Shown: positions 6,342-7,781 of the stretch, piece by piece
Layout: each line of letters opens with the position of its first letter
How positions within the stretch are numbered: the stretch's first letter is position 1
Source of the DNA: Elusimicrobiota bacterium
GTDB taxonomy: Bacteria; Elusimicrobiota; Elusimicrobia; UBA1565; UBA9628
Reading direction: 5' to 3'
Assembly: GCA_028717525.1 (NCBI GenBank)
Contig: JAQUNT010000093.1
Location: 1 to 7,781, forward strand
Length of the DNA stretch: 7,781 bases
Translations under genes and position numbers: made by a program
Notes under the pieces: generated by a model
Told to the model about the DNA's origin: nothing
The model's database searches: none
The model's input: the letters and a program-made list of their open reading frames with translations, nothing else

Positions 6342-7097
6342 TTAGAGATGCCGCAGCAAGGACGCGTATTCGTGGCCGCCGGTGAGGCTCAGGAACACGT
6401 CCTCCAGGCCCTGAGAACCGGAGGCCTTGGCCTTGGCCTGCAGTTCGTCCAGAGTGCCCAGGGCCGTCAGGCGGCCGGAGATCATGATGCCCACGCGGGC
6501 GCAGAGCTTCTCCGCGATCTCCAGGATGTGGGTGCACATGAACACCGTGGTCCCGCGCCGGGCCAAGGTCCGCAGGAGCTCCTTGACCACGCGCGCGCTC
6601 TTGGGGTCCAAGCCCACGATGGGCTCGTCGAGCACCAGGACCTTGGGCTCGTGCAGCAGGACCGCGGCGATGGCGATTTTCTGGCGCATGCCGTGGGAGT
6701 AGGATTCCAGCAGCTCCCCGCCCCAATCCGTGAGCTCGAAGAGGGACAGGAGCTCCGGGATGCGCCGCTTCTGCTCGGACAGCGGCACCCCGTAGAGCTC
6801 GCCGATGAAGCGCAGGTACTCCGCGCCGGAGAGCTTGGGATAGACGAAGGGCTCGTCCGGGATCAGGCCCAGGGCGCGCTTGGCCTGCAGGGTCTGGCTG
6901 GCCACGTCGAAGCCCGCCACCCGCACCGAGCCCGCGTCGGGCTTGAGCAGCCCGGTGATGAGCTTGACCGTGGTGGTCTTGCCGGCCCCGTTGGGGCCCA
7001 GGAAGCCGAAGATCTCCCCGGCGGGGACCGTCAGGTCGAGGCGGTCCACCGCGGTCAGGTCGCCGAAGCGCTTGACCAGCCCGCGGATTTCGATCAA
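6342..7097 (-). CDS. ABC transporter ATP-binding protein (ABC-2 exporter type)
   Basis: This is a complete 251-residue nucleotide-binding subunit that powers the adjacent permease. Walker A is GPNGAGKTT (34-42), the signature region is YSHGMRQK (133-140) in place of LSGGQ, Walker B is VLVLDEP (153-159) with catalytic Glu158, the D-loop is GLDP (162-165), and the switch histidine is His190 in CTH. The Q-loop position reads GLIPDEP, with Asp81 where Gln is usual, a variant I recall from ABC-2 type exporter ATPases. The tail LEDVFLSLTG (231-240) is also typical of that group. The start is TTG 7097, forming a TTGA overlap with the kinase stop, with GGAAG (7109-7105) seven bases upstream; MIEIRGLVKRF is the expected N-terminus. 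Tight coupling to the upstream kinase suggests coexpression. Confidence 0.93.
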   Translation of the reverse strand: MIEIRGLVKRFGDLTAVDRLDLTVPAGEIFGFLGPNGAGKTTTVKLITGLLKPDAGSVRVAGFDVASQTLQAKRALGLIPDEPFVYPKLSGAEYLRFIGELYGVPLSEQKRRIPELLSLFELTDWGGELLESYSHGMRQKIAIAAVLLHEPKVLVLDEPIVGLDPKSARVVKELLRTLARRGTTVFMCTHILEIAEKLCARVGIMISGRLTALGTLDELQAKAKASGSQGLEDVFLSLTGGHEYASLLRHL

Positions 7098-7781
7098 CGC
7101 CGCGCTTCCATCAGCAGCGCGCCGCGGCCCCGGGAGGGCCCGTGGGGGACCTGGAGCGAGTCGACGAAATCGTCGAAGCGCGCCTGCAGGGCCGGGCGCT
7201 GCAGGTTCTCCAGGCGCCGGGTGCTGAAGTCCTCCACGTTGAAGGAGGCCAAAGTCGTGCCGTAAAGCATGGCGCGCTTGAGGTTGGAGACATCGTCGTA
7301 GTCGCGCACCGAGGCCAGGTAGCCCATGAAGCCGCCCGCGAAGGTGTCGCCCGCTCCCGTGGGGTCCTTGACCGACTCCACGGGGAAGGCCGGGAAGGAG
7401 TAGAAGCGGTCGCCCACCTTCATGAGCGCGCCGTGCTCGCCCTTCTTGACCACGATGACCTTGGGGCCCCAGTGCGAGATGACCCGCGCGGCCTGGATGG
7501 CGGTGGGCTGGCGGGAGAGGAGCTTGGCCTCCTCCTCGTTGACGAAGAAGATGTGCACCCGGCCCAGGATGCGGCGCAGGGCGTCGGGCTTGGAGTGGAT
7601 CCAGTAGTTCATGGTGTCGCAGGCCACCAGGTCCGGCGACTGCATCTGGTCGAGCACGCTGGCCTGCAGGTCGGGGTCGATGTTGGCCAGGAAGGCCACC
7701 CGCGACTTGCGCTGGGAAGGGCTGAGCCGGGGCTTGAACTTGGCGAAGACGTTGAGGTGGGTGGCCAGGGTCTTGGCGTCG
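7094..7781 (-). CDS. PfkB-family carbohydrate/nucleoside kinase, C-terminal part (partial)
   Basis: The last 228 residues are present; the gene runs off the right edge, reading open from base 7780 as DAKTLATHLN. The ribokinase-like fold is shown by DPTGAGDTFAGGF at fragment residues 139-151, the PfkB signature 2 with anion-hole GAGD and catalytic-base Asp145 (7346-7348). Upstream are ACDTMNYWI (53-61), VNEEEAKLL (80-88) and IVVKKGEHGAL (109-119), the N-E and K-x-G elements common in the family. The substrate is not recognisable; a sugar or nucleoside phosphorylated with ATP is expected. A GTG at 7699 should not be taken as the start, because homologous-looking sequence continues upstream of it. 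The stop overlaps the ABC ATPase start, placing the kinase ahead of the transporter genes in one transcript. Confidence 0.88.
   Translation of the reverse strand, partial: DAKTLATHLNVFAKFKPRLSPSQRKSRVAFLANIDPDLQASVLDQMQSPDLVACDTMNYWIHSKPDALRRILGRVHIFFVNEEEAKLLSRQPTAIQAARVISHWGPKVIVVKKGEHGALMKVGDRFYSFPAFPVESVKDPTGAGDTFAGGFMGYLASVRDYDDVSNLKRAMLYGTTLASFNVEDFSTRRLENLQRPALQARFDDFVDSLQVPHGPSRGRGALLMEARR
7105..7109 (-). promoter_or_regulatory. Ribosome binding site of the TTG-initiated ATPase gene
   Basis: GGAAG on the minus strand, inside the end of the kinase gene, sits seven bases before TTG 7097. It supports this non-ATG start, which also gives the normal ABC N-terminus. Confidence 0.5.

Noticed and set aside
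5035..6726. A 563-codon minus-strand frame overlapping the permease and ATPase genes
   Set aside because: It is a frame-shifted reading of both genes with low-complexity Gly/Pro/Arg composition; the other frame carries the ABC motifs.
4821..7265. An 814-codon open frame on the plus strand opposite the ABC genes
   Set aside because: It is rich in Gln, Gly, His and Glu with no recognisable domain, and lies antisense to three well-supported genes; long stop-free frames are expected in GC-rich DNA.

Overview
This is a compact, GC-rich bacterial segment (third codon positions strongly favour G or C) with almost no non-coding DNA. The genes look like those of a Gram-negative-type, probably free-living and arginine-prototrophic bacterium. 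The combination of a short Cys-tailed N-acetylglutamate synthase, a PF16949-like ABC exporter and a YibQ-like deacetylase suggests an uncultivated environmental lineage such as Elusimicrobiota or a deltaproteobacterial relative. That placement is a low-confidence inference; no taxonomic marker is present.

Positions 1-3745, + strand: an arginine (ornithine) biosynthesis operon in the order argC (last 14 codons only), argB, argD, an argA-like GNAT acetyltransferase, argJ. Every gene overlaps the next: three ATGA junctions and one 14-base overlap. Together these make N-acetylglutamate (GNAT and/or ArgJ), phosphorylate it (ArgB), reduce it (ArgC), transaminate it (ArgD), and recover the acetyl group on glutamate while releasing ornithine (ArgJ).

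Positions 3746-3910: a tRNA-Leu(CAA) gene with a candidate -10 box sits 23 bases after argJ. It is followed within a few bases by a perfect 18-bp inverted repeat (core AATTCGGGGACACAA) filling the gap between the converging transcription units.

Positions 3911-7781, - strand: a second tightly packed operon, read from the right edge. It contains a PfkB-family sugar kinase (N-terminus outside the window), an ABC ATPase with a TTG start overlapping the kinase stop, a large two-halved ABC permease, and a secreted divergent polysaccharide deacetylase. The role is unknown; membrane export plus a periplasmic deacetylase-like protein points towards the cell envelope.

The most unusual signal is a third copy of the hairpin repeat at 4652-4679. 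It supplies the permease stop codon and encodes the start of the deacetylase signal peptide, so the deacetylase gene is tightly bracketed by copies of one dispersed repeat. The remaining genes look intact and conventional, and no new multi-gene system is evident.
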